A program made the translations under genes and the position numbers. Shown here piece by piece: positions 32,784-44,316 of a stretch of 64,000 nt of DNA; position 1 is the stretch's first letter, and each line of letters starts with the position of its first letter. Under the pieces are notes generated by a model that saw only the letters and a list, made by a program, of their open reading frames with translations, had not been told where the DNA came from and ran no database searches. Origin of the DNA: Annulohypoxylon bovei var. microspora (Eukaryota; Ascomycota; Sordariomycetes; Xylariales; Hypoxylaceae); assembly GCA_022836615.1 (NCBI GenBank), contig MU405303.1:89488-153487 (forward strand), written 5' to 3'.

Positions 32784-35700
32784 GAGTATCAGATATTTAG
32801 AGCGAGGGTGGTGTGCTAAAAATGATGATAGGGTCCCAAGGGAATGGTTGAGCGTGGCGCCTAAACCCAGACTTCTGGTAAGTGGGAAATATGCATCGGC
32901 TGAAAAGTGTTCGGGAGGGAAGAATGGACAAAGAAGTGACTGCCACGTACATATAGGAGCTTAAGCCATTCCCTCCCGATCCACAAAGACGGATATCGCC
33001 AAGGCCACAAAGAAATTGTTAGGCAAAGCAAGCGACATACCAACGATATCGGTCAAAAGAGTGACACGGGTCGGTTAGGCGTTGTGATACTTGCGCTTCG
33101 TCCTTCCAAAGGACAGGTCCGGCCCACTATTATCGTGTATGTACTTGTAGCTCGTCGAGTTCCTCATCACAAACACTCCTTGCCTCCATATGAGCTACGT
33201 ACTATCTCCTCCGGCGAGGGAGGAATGACAGTATCAATCCCCAGAGCCAACAATAGGAATCTACCGATAAATCGACACTCCAGATTACCAGATATAGACA
33301 AGGTTTAGCGTGGCCGAATGGATCCACCTCGACCCGACAGTCCGGATCCAGCACATCAAACTTGTCTCAAATAGGAAATGCAAGAACTTACATGCTTCGT
33401 AGGTTTGCTACTTAGGTACCGCCACTCTGGCTCTCCCCTCCTCATTCTGCATGACGAACATTCAAACCTCATCGGCGGAGAAGAGTTCCGTAATGGGAAA
33501 CTTTACGAGGCTGCCGTGTATCCCGAGACGTTGGAACTTAAAGCGATCACAGTCATGTCCTCCCATACGGAGCACATATGGAGCACCTATGGAGCACAAC
33601 CGAGTTACAGCTTGCCTAACCTACCTGCGTTTTAGTACATATGAGGAAATTCTTTTTCGGGGAAAATTAAGACACACGAGAAGAAAGCGATGTCTAGTAC
33701 TCTAACTCGTCTATTTGCGCCTCAGATGATCATATTCGGGGGGGACTCGAGTGGTTACAGAGAAGTGGTGCTCTACCATACGGATGCCAATCCGCCTCCC
33801 TGTCATCGTCATCGGCATTTGACACGTACCCAAGGTAAAGTTATTTTGCTCTTACAATACAATACAATACTTCCGTATGGCACCGAGTTATGCGTATAGA
33901 CGAAGAGCCCGGCCGATGGATCCATGGAACTGGAAAACCCAATGGCCAGTTGAATTCTGCAAGCCATTCGCTCGGTTCCGTTCTGTTGGTACCTGGTCGT
34001 CAATAAACCTCGGCTCACTTGCCTAATACGTACGTACGTTGGGAGCTCTGACTTCATGGCTGTTCTATACCGCCTCCCGCCTTCGAAAAAGTCGGAAATA
34101 TTTTACGTCGTCGGCTATCAAATTGATTATCTTTTGACAACAATGTAGGTACATTGCGATTTAATACGCATAGAGTAGGGATTGGTTATATGGGAGCAAA
34201 CTACTCTAAGGATGGAGGCAAACGTTTGAGCTACCTAAAGTGTGGAAACTATGTTAAGATAATTTACACAGGTGCTTCTCTCCGCATAATCTAGATTTCC
34301 CAGGTTGTTTAGACGTTTGTACACAACGAATATCCTTCATAATAATCAGCCAAACCATCGTCAAGGTAAACTTTCATATATACCGAACAGCTTGCCGACA
34401 TGCCAAGCTAACCTCTACTAATTCATCAGAACCCTTCGAGAATATATCCCTTGCAGCAGACCGAGAACACTTGACCCATCGCGTTAAGATGAAAAGCAAA
34501 CTCCAAACTAAAGAGTGCTTGAGTGCTTATACTAGAAGTGATATACAGTTACTTTAATAATCAGCAGGCTTTAAAGTGATCCGTGTCAAGCAACGACATC
34601 ATACGTCAAATGCACTCCACGAAGCCGTTTTGTGACTAATATATTGTTGGCTACTTGACATATGCATCGAAGATCCCTTACATCCTTAGTTTATAAATCC
34701 GAGAATAGAAGCGGAATCGAGGCTGAGGATCTCGGACCCGAGACGCCTTCCAGCTACGTGTATTACTATGGAAACATCATCCGCTACAGACTGACAATTC
34801 AAATGATATAGACTGGCGCAAACTATTTGCTTATAATACCCTTTGGCATCTATTTCCTGTTGTACAAGACTTTCGTTGCGGTGTCTCATTGGCGTTCACC
34901 ATGTATGCCAAGCAATAGCAGATACAAGTCCTGCGGTTCGAATTGCAGGGCTTTTGGTAGTATGAAATGATCGGTATGCAAGCGAGATAAGAAACCACAA
35001 GACTGATGATAATCCAGTGGCTCCCCCTTTAATTTGCAGAAAACCCCCAATTGTGCCACTCTAAAAGATTATGCTCTACGAATATTCGTCCATAGAAGAA
35101 GCGGCATGTATGCCTTGAATCCTTCCGGAGACTCGAATCCCTTCTCCCCACACCCATATCTCCGAATGTCGTGCATTCGACCTGGCCTTCCATCAAGCTA
35201 GTCAGCCATTCATCAGACCCTAATCATGGTATCTAGATATGTAAGTATGTTGTCATAAGCGCAATCCCCATGAAATTAGACTCTCTATTCCACCCAGCCA
35301 ATACGATTCTCAGCTTGACTAACCATCGCAGGGAACGCATCTCAGGCGAGACTGCCCAGGGTAACATCCGTTAGCGCTCTGCCTTGTCATTGGCCGGGGA
35401 TCCCCACTTCCCCGTGCGCCTAAGCGCCCGCGACGGTCTAAATTAAGGCCAGGCCTATGTAGCCGGCGTTCTCTAGGCCAATCCGCGACGATCCCCTCCC
35501 GAATCTTCACCAACTTTCCTGCTGGGCACCCCAGCATCGGGTCCCGTCACACGCGCCTGGCGCCTCGCCCGTTCGCGGGCTAATATCGCCAGCAGGGAGT
35601 GAATATGTACGAGGGTATCACCCGGACTGCTATCCTTAGGACTCTGCATGCCGGAAGCGCTCTGCTACCTGTCTGGTGTAGGGAGGAGTCCACGCAGCTA

Positions 35701-36014
35701 AGGTCTAGACGGGATGGCTTCGTCGATTATAGTCGACGTGTATTCATTACATATTCAGCGCACTTTCACGCTCTGGTCAGGTTTGTAGGATTGTCTCTTT
35801 CGACATCTCGATTATACGATAGTTGCTCGTGCTTGGGCTATCTGTTTTCTGTTTCCTTTCTTCGCTGTTCTGTTTCCTTTTCCTGTTTCGTTTCGTCTGA
35901 TTATAGTTCTCGTTGCTGTATCGTCAACTTTCTGTGAAGGTTAAAACGAGTCGCCATATATACCTACTTTACTATATTCTACCGCCCTCTCTATCTATCC
36001 ATCTCTACGTCGCC
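32784..36014. other. Gene-poor region of about 3.2 kb
   Basis: No supported gene. Several plus-strand frames (33084-33308, 33378-33635, 35599-35937) are short and featureless. Microsatellite-like tracts are present: about three ACAAT units at 33853-33870 and an ACGT run at 34029-34040. A hairpin CCTGC-loop-GCAGG at about 34932-34951 includes GGTTCGAA but does not fit a tRNA T arm. The last about 250 bases are T/C-rich and probably form the leader of the membrane protein gene at 36015. Confidence 0.5.
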
Positions 36015-36752
36015 ATGTCTTCCGAAAACAAAGGCCCGGTTCTTCCGACTTACTCCGAATTTGATCCCCATGATCTCGAGTACCGGAGGTATATGAGAAA
36101 GATTTATCTGGTTGATAGCGCCCGTGTCGGTCTCACTGGATTCGCTCTTCTCTGTGGTCTCACTATCCTTGGCACTTCTGCCGATACTCTGGCCGTATAC
36201 AATGCAACTCACCTCTCGGGTGATTTTCACTTGCCGTTATGGCCTGATCAATTCGATCTCCGACCCACGATAGCGCTCGTCATCGGCAGTAGCATTGTGG
36301 TGGTTGCCCATATCGTATCCCTGATATTCAGCAAGGTCAAGACAGTAAGTGCACCTTCGCTAATAGGCCCTACCTATTGAATCCATCCCATACTAAGATT
36401 CTCAAAGCTTCGCAACCGAACTGCCGTTCACACGTCGTTATCTATGACTGCACCCTTCGTTAGCTTCACGGCTGTCATGATTAGCATGATCTTCTTCTAT
36501 GCTGTCAACACCTCGGTCACGAATGACACGCTTCAGAGCTGGAGTTGCCAATGGAAAGTTGCGACCATGAGCTCGAAGCCACACTTTGGTAGCTTGTGCG
36601 ACGAAAGCCGGACAGCCTTATACCTATCTGTCCTATTGGTGCCGCTCGAGCTAATCGTCTTCACTATCGCCGGCTATCAATCGATCTTAGAGAGGAATTC
36701 GAATGGTGTTATGCCGTCTCGCAAGGCTGGAAGCCCCACGCCATCATCGTAG
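36015..36752 (+). CDS. Four-span membrane protein, unknown family
   Basis: Two exons: 36015-36344 and 36408-36752, giving 224 residues. Four hydrophobic segments at about 39-61, 85-106, 122-143 and 180-201 predict a tetraspan protein with both ends in the cytosol. The loop between spans 3 and 4 has Cys157 and Cys174 flanking a Trp-rich segment, and the first loop has an NAT glycosylation sequon, so these loops are probably extracytoplasmic. The topology recalls MARVEL or fungal pali/SUR7-like proteins, but I recognise no family signature. The intron (GTAAGT donor, ACTAAG branch, AAAG acceptor) joins cleanly in phase 0. The C-terminus is short and Ser/Pro-rich. Confidence 0.72.
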
Positions 36753-38346
36753 GCCACTATCAGATCCTGGGCAGCTCTAAACCGGTTCTCAATCAGCAAA
36801 GGACCGTATGTCAACGTTCTGTAAATGAAAGTGACCCCCATGTTCATCTATCAGAGCCGGGTCACCTTCCTTAGGGTTAGATAAGGTGCGCATGATGGGA
36901 TACGAAACGACAAGTGCAGCCGAATTATGGTTGTAATCTGTATAACAGTTGTAACAGGACATTAGGGAGGTGTGGCGACTCAATTCACGTTATCTGAATC
37001 GGTTCTGCGTGTTGACGTTCTAGGTCACCTCGCTCTATATATCAGGGGCAGACCGATTGGTGCGATATGTCGGATCTCGGTAGCCCATAATAAGATTTAA
37101 TTCGGATTCCACCGTGTTCTTTAGAATAAGGTGATAAACAAGGTCTCGGATATGCAAGCAAATAAATTAACACAGCCATCCTGCGGGCGGAAAGCTGCGG
37201 CTCTAGATGGTGAGCTGCTTGCTTGCGATAAGAGACTCTCCAACTATAGATGACCAAGATGACCAGAATGACATTTTTATAGACAAACATCGTCATCTCA
37301 ATTTACTGACTGCGCCCAGCGGAACCATCTAAGGGGTTCTCCGGCCACTTATCTAGGGATTCGACATGGCGGGCGATGTTGATTTCCAATGCTTCCACCA
37401 AGGAATCCTCTCATCCCGCGGTACCTGGGTAGAAGATGTCGCTTTCCTGATTGCTATCACCAATCGATGGCCGGATGCAAGCGGCCAGAACGGGTAGCGG
37501 CGTGGTGGCACGGGGGTGATGTCGTACACCCTTGGATGGCTACCTTGGTACCATGTTTTACTTAGATCCCGCTTGTCGTGCGCTCCGTGTTACAATCAAC
37601 TCATAAAAGACCAAGACTAAGTTGGAGTGAAATTCGAGTTTGAGATTAGAAACATTAAAAAATCGAGACTTCAATGGTCACACGCGAATTAAAAACAAGA
37701 GCAATTGCCCAGGATTGATATATACGAGGGTAAGTGCAAGACACGGAGGAGCTGCTGCTGCCAACCCGTCGATCGGTACCTGCCTCATGCAGCCTGACGA
37801 CAACCTGCTTAACCTTAACTTCCTCGCTGGATTCTAAGAACTTCCAAAGTTGTGCAAACGGGCCAAATACATATTCGATTTCCTCTTTTCACCACTACCA
37901 TTCCGTCGGGGTCCCCATTTGTCACTGGAGGTCCATTTGGATGAATTCGACCAATTCAACTCAACTTGTTGAAATTCAGCTGTCTATGGTACCAAAGACA
38001 CTATCTTACGACAAAAATAAGAGCTAAGCTAGCTGGCGGCCGCCCACTTTGGTTTTATCCTATAGATCAAAGGGCTCTGCGCCCACGATCCAGTTACAAG
38101 GAGAGGATCCCGGCCTAGATTGGTATCTCCTTACCCAAAACAGACAGGCTTGCCTCCACGTCTTATACAGCTCAACACCAATACGAGTTACTACATGCAC
38201 TAGGTCAATGCAAAGTGTATCCGCCTAGACGGATTACAAGCAATCATTGCAACTAATAAGCCCAGATTCGCTTGTGAGCAGCCATACTTGGCAGGACATA
38301 GGACAAGACCATTCGATCTATCATATACCCTAATGCCTGTGTAACC
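36753..38346. other. Intergenic region
   Basis: I see no supported gene. Frames such as 37640-37837 and 37734-38027 are short, overlap each other and have no domain. The region must contain the promoter of the MIF-domain gene. Confidence 0.55.
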
Positions 38347-39462
38347 ATGGCTCGACCAGATTCTTTGCCAGCGAGGCTCCCTCGTATAAACCCGCCTTCC
38401 ACAGGTAACAACCATTCCTCTGCTGCACATAGTACATCTTTCGCGCAACGAAAAGTTCAGCCTTCACGGTCGTCGAAAGTCCATATCATCGAGGGCAACA
38501 AGATGATGCGTGATATCGATCGTCCCCCGCCCGGCGATCCCACGGGCTCTCGCAAGTCTCAACTGCATCCGGAGCTCAGTAAGAAAAGGAGCGCTTTTTT
38601 CGAGAGTGAATTTGCGGCAGCTAACCGGGATCCGGACCCGGTTAGGGCTCGCATACAGAATGAAGCCATTGTCATGGCTGATCTAAGAACGAACGTCATC
38701 GTGAGTTTTTCTACCTATCACTCCATCGATCTAATGTCCTAACATAGTATCATAGATCAAGGACGAGTTTTCTTTCATAACAGATCTTTCATATCACCTA
38801 TCCAACAGATATCAGCGGCCAATATCCTCTATTGTCGTCAACTTGAACCATGGCTGCTGCATGATGTTTGGTGGTTCCTTCGATCCGGCGTACACTTTGA
38901 CTATTCACGCACTACCAAATCTAGTTCAGCCTACGACAAATAAGAGAAATGCAGCACTTATTCAGCGACACATTCAAGAGACACTGGGAGTTGTGGCGTC
39001 AAGGGGATATGTGCGTTTCGTCGCTACTCCCGAGGAGAATGTTGCTAGCAGTGGCAAGACCATTGCTGCTGAAATAAATGAATCGAGCAATGCCACGCCC
39101 GATGACAAGCCCGCCGAGATCAGAAAAGGCGCCAAGTCAAACCGAAGGATTGGTGTTCAGGTAATCACTATTACCCTTTCCTTGGCCGCGTGATGTTAAT
39201 CGGATAAATGGAACGATAGCTAATATTTTCGTAGTCTTTTGGGGGCTTCAGAACAGCTTCGATGTCGGACCTTACGAAAGTCCCTACGCCACCCCCGAGT
39301 ACCTCGGACGAGACTACACCTATTACCACCATTCCGGAAGTGCCTCCTACGCCCCCGGAAGAAGACAAGCTGGGCGAACTAGTCGAGCAGAAACCGATAA
39401 AGACAGCGCCGCGTCGCAGAAGTCTACGGTTCAGCCTTTTTAGTGGAAAGGCGGCGGCCTAG
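38347..39462 (+). CDS. MIF-like (tautomerase-fold) domain protein with disordered flanks
   Basis: Three exons: 38347-38700, 38756-39160 and 39235-39462, giving 328 residues. An about 100-residue disordered basic/Pro N-terminus precedes a MIF-like domain at about 105-215: ADLRTNVIIKDEF, then SIVVNLNHGCCMMFGGSFDPAYTLTIHALP, then RNAALIQRHIQETLGVVASRGYVRF. The MMFGGS and TLTIHAL elements match animal MIF (MAFGGSSEP, CSLHSI). A Thr/Pro-rich tail ends in a basic RRRSLRFSLFSGKAAA. MIF and bacterial tautomerases use an N-terminal proline after Met removal. Here the domain is internal and the aligned position is not Pro, so tautomerase activity is unlikely. Its role is unknown; similar domain arrangements occur in other ascomycetes as far as I recall. 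Confidence 0.8.
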
Positions 39463-42339
39463 ATAGAAACGGCCCGAAACCGCTAGAACTATTGCATGGG
39501 CTGAATCTTACGACCAATGCAGCCTTACTATCTTTTCAGCTGCGACTCAAACAATCTTATTCTCATACGCAAACTTAATAATGGAACGACGGAACATAGG
39601 TCAGCATATATTGCATCGCATCGCTTAATGAAGCCTTGCATCGGAGTTAGGAGTTGGTACCTTGGAGAAATGAGCATCCTGTTGCATCGCACACGATATC
39701 CTTGTCATCTCCCGTATGCTCGCTCGATGGATCATGACTAGTGTATGAGTTACTCGGCCACGCTATACAGAAAACTTACCTGTTTAATGAGAATATGCTG
39801 CGATAAAATATACCAATTCAAACCAACTTCGTTAGAACTTCTCCAAATTTGCACGTCTTTGGTGAATCAAAAGGCACCGAGACTCCATTCGTATGAATTC
39901 GTATGTGTCAAAAACTGATAACTTTTATGCATAACAAGTTAAAGTAAGCCTAAGGACAGGTTTGCCGCATAGGTAGCTTGATAATAGACATAAGTCTGTA
40001 TATATATAGAAGTTCGTGAATCGTCTATAACCACTGCTTCCGTCTAATTCTATCCGAATTCCACACCACGGTATTGCTAAGCCCGGGGTATAGCCCCGGA
40101 TCCGGTGAAGTCCCGTGATAGTCGGAAAAGGGGTTGAGTCCAGTTTTTACGGCCGAGTATGACGAGACCCGAGACAGGCGACAAGCCTCTCACTTGAGCG
40201 GCGGTGAAACATTTGCGCTAACAACGAACTAACAGTCATTCTAAAATAAGACGATGTTATTTCTAATGTCTCATTAAGTTGGATGATTAGTGATTCAAGC
40301 TTACTCTTTAGCCTTTCTAACACGACATTTCTGACTTACTGTTGATCCTACCAAGTTTAGATTGAACGATTCAAACTTGATTCATGATACGAAAGTACTA
40401 ATAAGAAGGGGTTAGACTCACAATTGCTAGCATTGAATGTTTGAATGGAAGTCGTTGCATATTAAAAGTTAGATGCAAGTTAAAGTTATGATACAATTAG
40501 CTAGAATTTCGGTGAGATGAGCTTATCAGATTAAGGTTCTACTAAGTACTTGCCAGTTGCAATTGTAACAAATCAATAGACTGGCAGCTGTGAAACGTGG
40601 GGTTACCAGCTGGCTCTAACATCGTACTTGTGCTCCGTCAACTCCACCTTGAACTTCTCCCGCCTTTCACCTTGTTCACTCACTATTATTTTCAATGAAA
40701 GTCAAAGGGAACCCAAGCCCTCCTTACTTTCCGTGTTTTATATGTGGCAAGGCTTTTCTTCTTCCCTTACTATGCCAAGGTATCCTATGACTTTCCGGGA
40801 TTTGGTCATATTAATCTGGCGCGACACGGTGTTCAATTAATTCAATTGATCTCGGAATCGAAAGTGTCACTTCCAAGCCCGTCAACATTGAACATCAGAT
40901 ATTGGTGAAGCAAAAGAGCAAAGCTGAACTATAGCTCAGAGGGATACTGAGGTTCCGCTCTTGCTCTACCGAAATACCCTGCCGACGCTGTGTACCTTCG
41001 CCTGTTCTTTCTTTGCCGCTATTTATTGCAACCCCCAGACGACGAACACGGCAGAAAGCGATCATTGGTGCGACTGGTCTAGGTTGAGTCAGCCCGCGCC
41101 AGCCTCCAGGCTGTTGGTTCAAACCTAGGAAATTCATTCGTCGCCATATAGAAAGCTGACTCAGAATTCTTCAGAATTCCTCATCCCACAGGCCAAAGTA
41201 CGACTTCAAGCGGACACAACGTTCGCTCTAGTTAATACTAGAAACGGGACACGGGTACCATATACCTATCTACTATATCCGTCTTATATGTCGCGGAGGA
41301 GGGGATGTTAGAGCCGCCGCGCGTTTAATTACCCTTTAGTTATACTCATAACATGGAGGTGAGACATTGAATTTTGATTTCTTTTTCTTCTTCTGTCTTT
41401 TCCTTGCTACCTAGTAAGGCTATTTCCTTGATTATGAATCCAAAAAATGCCATTCGAGCTGGCGTTGCTTAGTGGCACAAAGAAACACCGCCGTGTATTA
41501 TCGCCGACACTTTTTCGGGAAAGTCATCCATCAATCGACAACTAGGGATATTCTGTGCCAGTCAGATACCTCGACAACTATTATAAAAATTTTCCTCTTA
41601 CCATGCCGCGTCTGACACGCAGTCATGGTTTGCAGTGGTCATATCGGGTTTAAAAACACATTATCGCCATTGTTATTTTTATTATCATCGTCAACCTATG
41701 CATAGTTAGGCAGACACCAAGCCAAGCACGGGGTCGAACTTGCAAGCGGAGGGATTATTATATCCTGATTACCATCTACCCGAAAGCTGCCTGGACGGAT
41801 AGCCCGAGCTGTTTGATTTGTACGACGGTGAGATCAGCAATGAAATCATCGCGCCCCTTCTTACAGATTGTCAGGAGCAATATGCCCTGTTTTGATCCAG
41901 CTGAGCGTCCCAAATCTGTCGCCTCTTCCCGTTATGAGATTTGATATATTCCTGGTCGATTCGCATACATGCAGCCACCCAGACGTCGCAATCTCTGAGC
42001 GCTGTGATCTTGCAATCCCCTACCCGGACCCTTGGGTTCGGCAACCTCGTTTGCGCATTGGCTCATTAGCTAGCCTCCTGGCCTTATTTTTTCAAAAAAT
42101 ATACCGCCAAGATACAACCTATGAGCCTCCGCAATTCGAGGTCGTCTGAGATTCATTAGGATTATTACCCCTTTCGTATCATTCGGTAGAGATGAACCAG
42201 GGACGGATCTTATATTCATACGAGGAGCATTCCTGCTCTCATCGGTTCGACTCTTGATGTATACGGACCTAAAATTTCCTTGTTGACGAGCGTTTCTTAA
42301 TGCCGTTTTATCTCATTTAACCCAGCTTGTGTTGTCGTT
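39463..42339. other. Gene-poor AT-rich region of about 2.9 kb
   Basis: No supported gene. Frames at 40628-40840, 40895-41137 (minus) and 41868-42149 have no domain, codon bias or splice context. The 39.5-40.6 kb part is notably AT-rich. I cannot tell from reading whether this is eroded coding DNA, repeat-induced mutation or plain spacer. Confidence 0.5.
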
Positions 42340-43627
42340 ATGTCTTCTCGACTTCGTGGGTTGGACGCTTTCATCCCTGAGGATACTCAGGAACAGATAG
42401 GCGGAACGGCTTCTAGTCCTTCTGGTCTTGCGCATCTGGCTCTAACACGTGTATATGAACAGGACCAAAGACAACGTAAAAATGGCCCGAGGGCGCCCGA
42501 ACAACCTCCGGATCTGCCAACCAAAGGGAAACCTAGGCTGCTCCTGATGGGACAGAGAAGGTACGCCGTCATGCGCCGCGTCATTGGACGGTCGGACTGA
42601 CTTCACTCCAGGAGTGGGAAATCATCGATATCGAGTGTGGTCTTTCACAAATTACCGCCGAGCGAGACCTTATTTCTTGAGTCAACAGCGCGAATCCAGA
42701 AGGACACTATGCCGTAAGGATTTGGTGACCACTATAAACACGGCTCCTATTCTTCTAACTTAATATTATAGGTCGTTTATGGATTTCCAAGTCTGGGACT
42801 TTCCGGGTCAGATCGACATATTTGACAACCCGACATTCGATATCGACGCCATGTTTGGTGAGATCGGTGCCCTTATTTGGGTTATCGATGCTCAGGATGA
42901 TTATCTTGAGGCTGTAGCACGTCTGAACGAGACGATATTAAATCTCCAACGAACGTATCCGAACATCAAAATCGAAGTCTTCATTCATAAAGTCGACGGT
43001 TTATCGGATGACTACAAGTTAGACATACAACGAGACATCACTATACGAATCCAGGACGAACTCTCGGACCACGGTTTTGAGAATGCTCCTGTCACCTTTC
43101 ACTTGACCAGTATTTACAATCATAGCATATTCGAGGCGTTCAGCAAGGTCATTCAGAAGCTCATTCCCCGTCTCGGGATACTTGAGGCGATGCTTACTAA
43201 CCTCTGCCGAACGTGTCGTTTCGAAAAAGCGTACCTTTTCGATGTCTTATCTAAGATTTACATTGCGACAGACAGCGAGCCGGCGGACATGGCGAGTTAC
43301 GAGATCTGTTCAGATTACATCGACGTAATAATAGACGTCACGGAAGTCTACGGTAGCTGGCCGCGGACTCAAAGATATCGCGAGGCTCTGGAAGGGCCGC
43401 CGTGGAATCAGAAGATAGAGGATCAAGTGGCTTCGGGTTGTGCCGAGAGCTGCATGGTATTAAGTGACGGGAACAAACCTATAATACTACGCGAGGTCGA
43501 CAAGTACCTTGCTCTAGTAGCGATTATGAAGGAAGATAGTTATGATAAGATGCCGCTCGTCAACATGAACGTCGAGGTTGTGGTGCAGGGGTTGAAGGAA
43601 TTCTTCGAGATTACAAAGCCAAAATAA
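42340..43627 (+). CDS. gtr2: Rag-family GTPase GTR2 (RagC/D orthologue)
   Basis: Three exons: 42340-42560, 42612-42713 and 42772-43627, giving 392 residues. After a Gln/Pro-rich N-terminus the P-loop reads LLLMGQRRSGKSS (about residues 67-79), split by intron 1. The switch II motif is VWDFPGQID. The G4-like HKVDGL and the C-terminal roadblock-type domain (EKAYLFDVLSKIYIATDSEP) are typical of the RagC/Gtr2 branch rather than RagA/Gtr1. Gtr2 pairs with Gtr1 on the vacuole, and its GDP-bound form activates TORC1 when amino acids are present. Phases close exactly over both introns. YAK1, which acts in growth control linked to TOR/PKA, is about 30 kb away; I attach no meaning to that. Confidence 0.94.
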
Positions 43628-44316
43628 AGCAACGGCTTAGTTTACATAGGCTGAGTTGCTAGCTTGGGACGAAGGGATTTGGCACGGGCGGTGCTTATGA
43701 AGATACTTCTGACGGACAGTGCCCCATCTAAAAGTTCAAGGGACCATCCACGTTTATTTCAGGATCGATGCGGTGGTCTGCGGTTCGTGCCAGTCAACCT
43801 GGCACACGTGCCTGAGCGAATCCGTTAGGGCAACATAAACCCTGGCGCTGTATTAGAATCATAGCTTGAATATAAAAATCGATTCTCCTAAAAATATATC
43901 GCATGTGCCAAATACCTGTCTTTAGGATTAACTAACATGCATGTTACATTGTGCTGACGCCACCAATCAAATGGGTCAATTAGAAGGCGTGCGTATAAAC
44001 GAGACGGGGCTTTTCGAGCTACCCTGCTTTCACCGCGGTAAGACGGATATAAATTTGATCATCGTCGAAGGATGATATCTCATCTTTATTTCAACTGTAG
44101 CGGTGTAAAATTTACCGTCATAAGAAGAGGGAAGTTTAAGCTTAATTGACGGGTCTAATCCGCCGCCAGAACCTCCGAGTCAACTTTATGATTTATCTCG
44201 CCTAGTGAGGCTGGGACACTTGCCTAAGCTTGGGAGAACAAGCTTTAAACACAGATTGGATATACCTATAGCGAGACGGCCACTTTCCATCGCGGACCGC
44301 GCGCGATACATTCAAG
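43628..44316. other. Intergenic region before the PI-PLC gene
   Basis: This 689 bp spacer contains the GTR2 3' end and the promoter of the downstream secreted protein gene. I see no further gene or repeat. Confidence 0.55.

Noticed and set aside
32539..32964. 141-codon plus-strand frame opposite the 2EXR gene
   Set aside because: Antisense shadow. The minus strand gives a well-matched 2EXR N-terminus over a proper 50 nt intron.
34932..34951. GGTTCGAA hairpin resembling a tRNA T arm
   Set aside because: The stem pairs around a 10 nt loop instead of the 7 nt T loop, and no acceptor, D or anticodon arm can be drawn around it.
41100..41120. GGTTCAAACCT, a match to the Pol III B box
   Set aside because: The flanking 5 bp stem of a T arm does not pair and no A box is found at a suitable distance.
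10569..43627. A possible nutrient-signalling cluster of YAK1 and GTR2
   Set aside because: The two genes are about 29 kb apart with many unrelated genes between. Nothing in the sequence suggests co-regulation.
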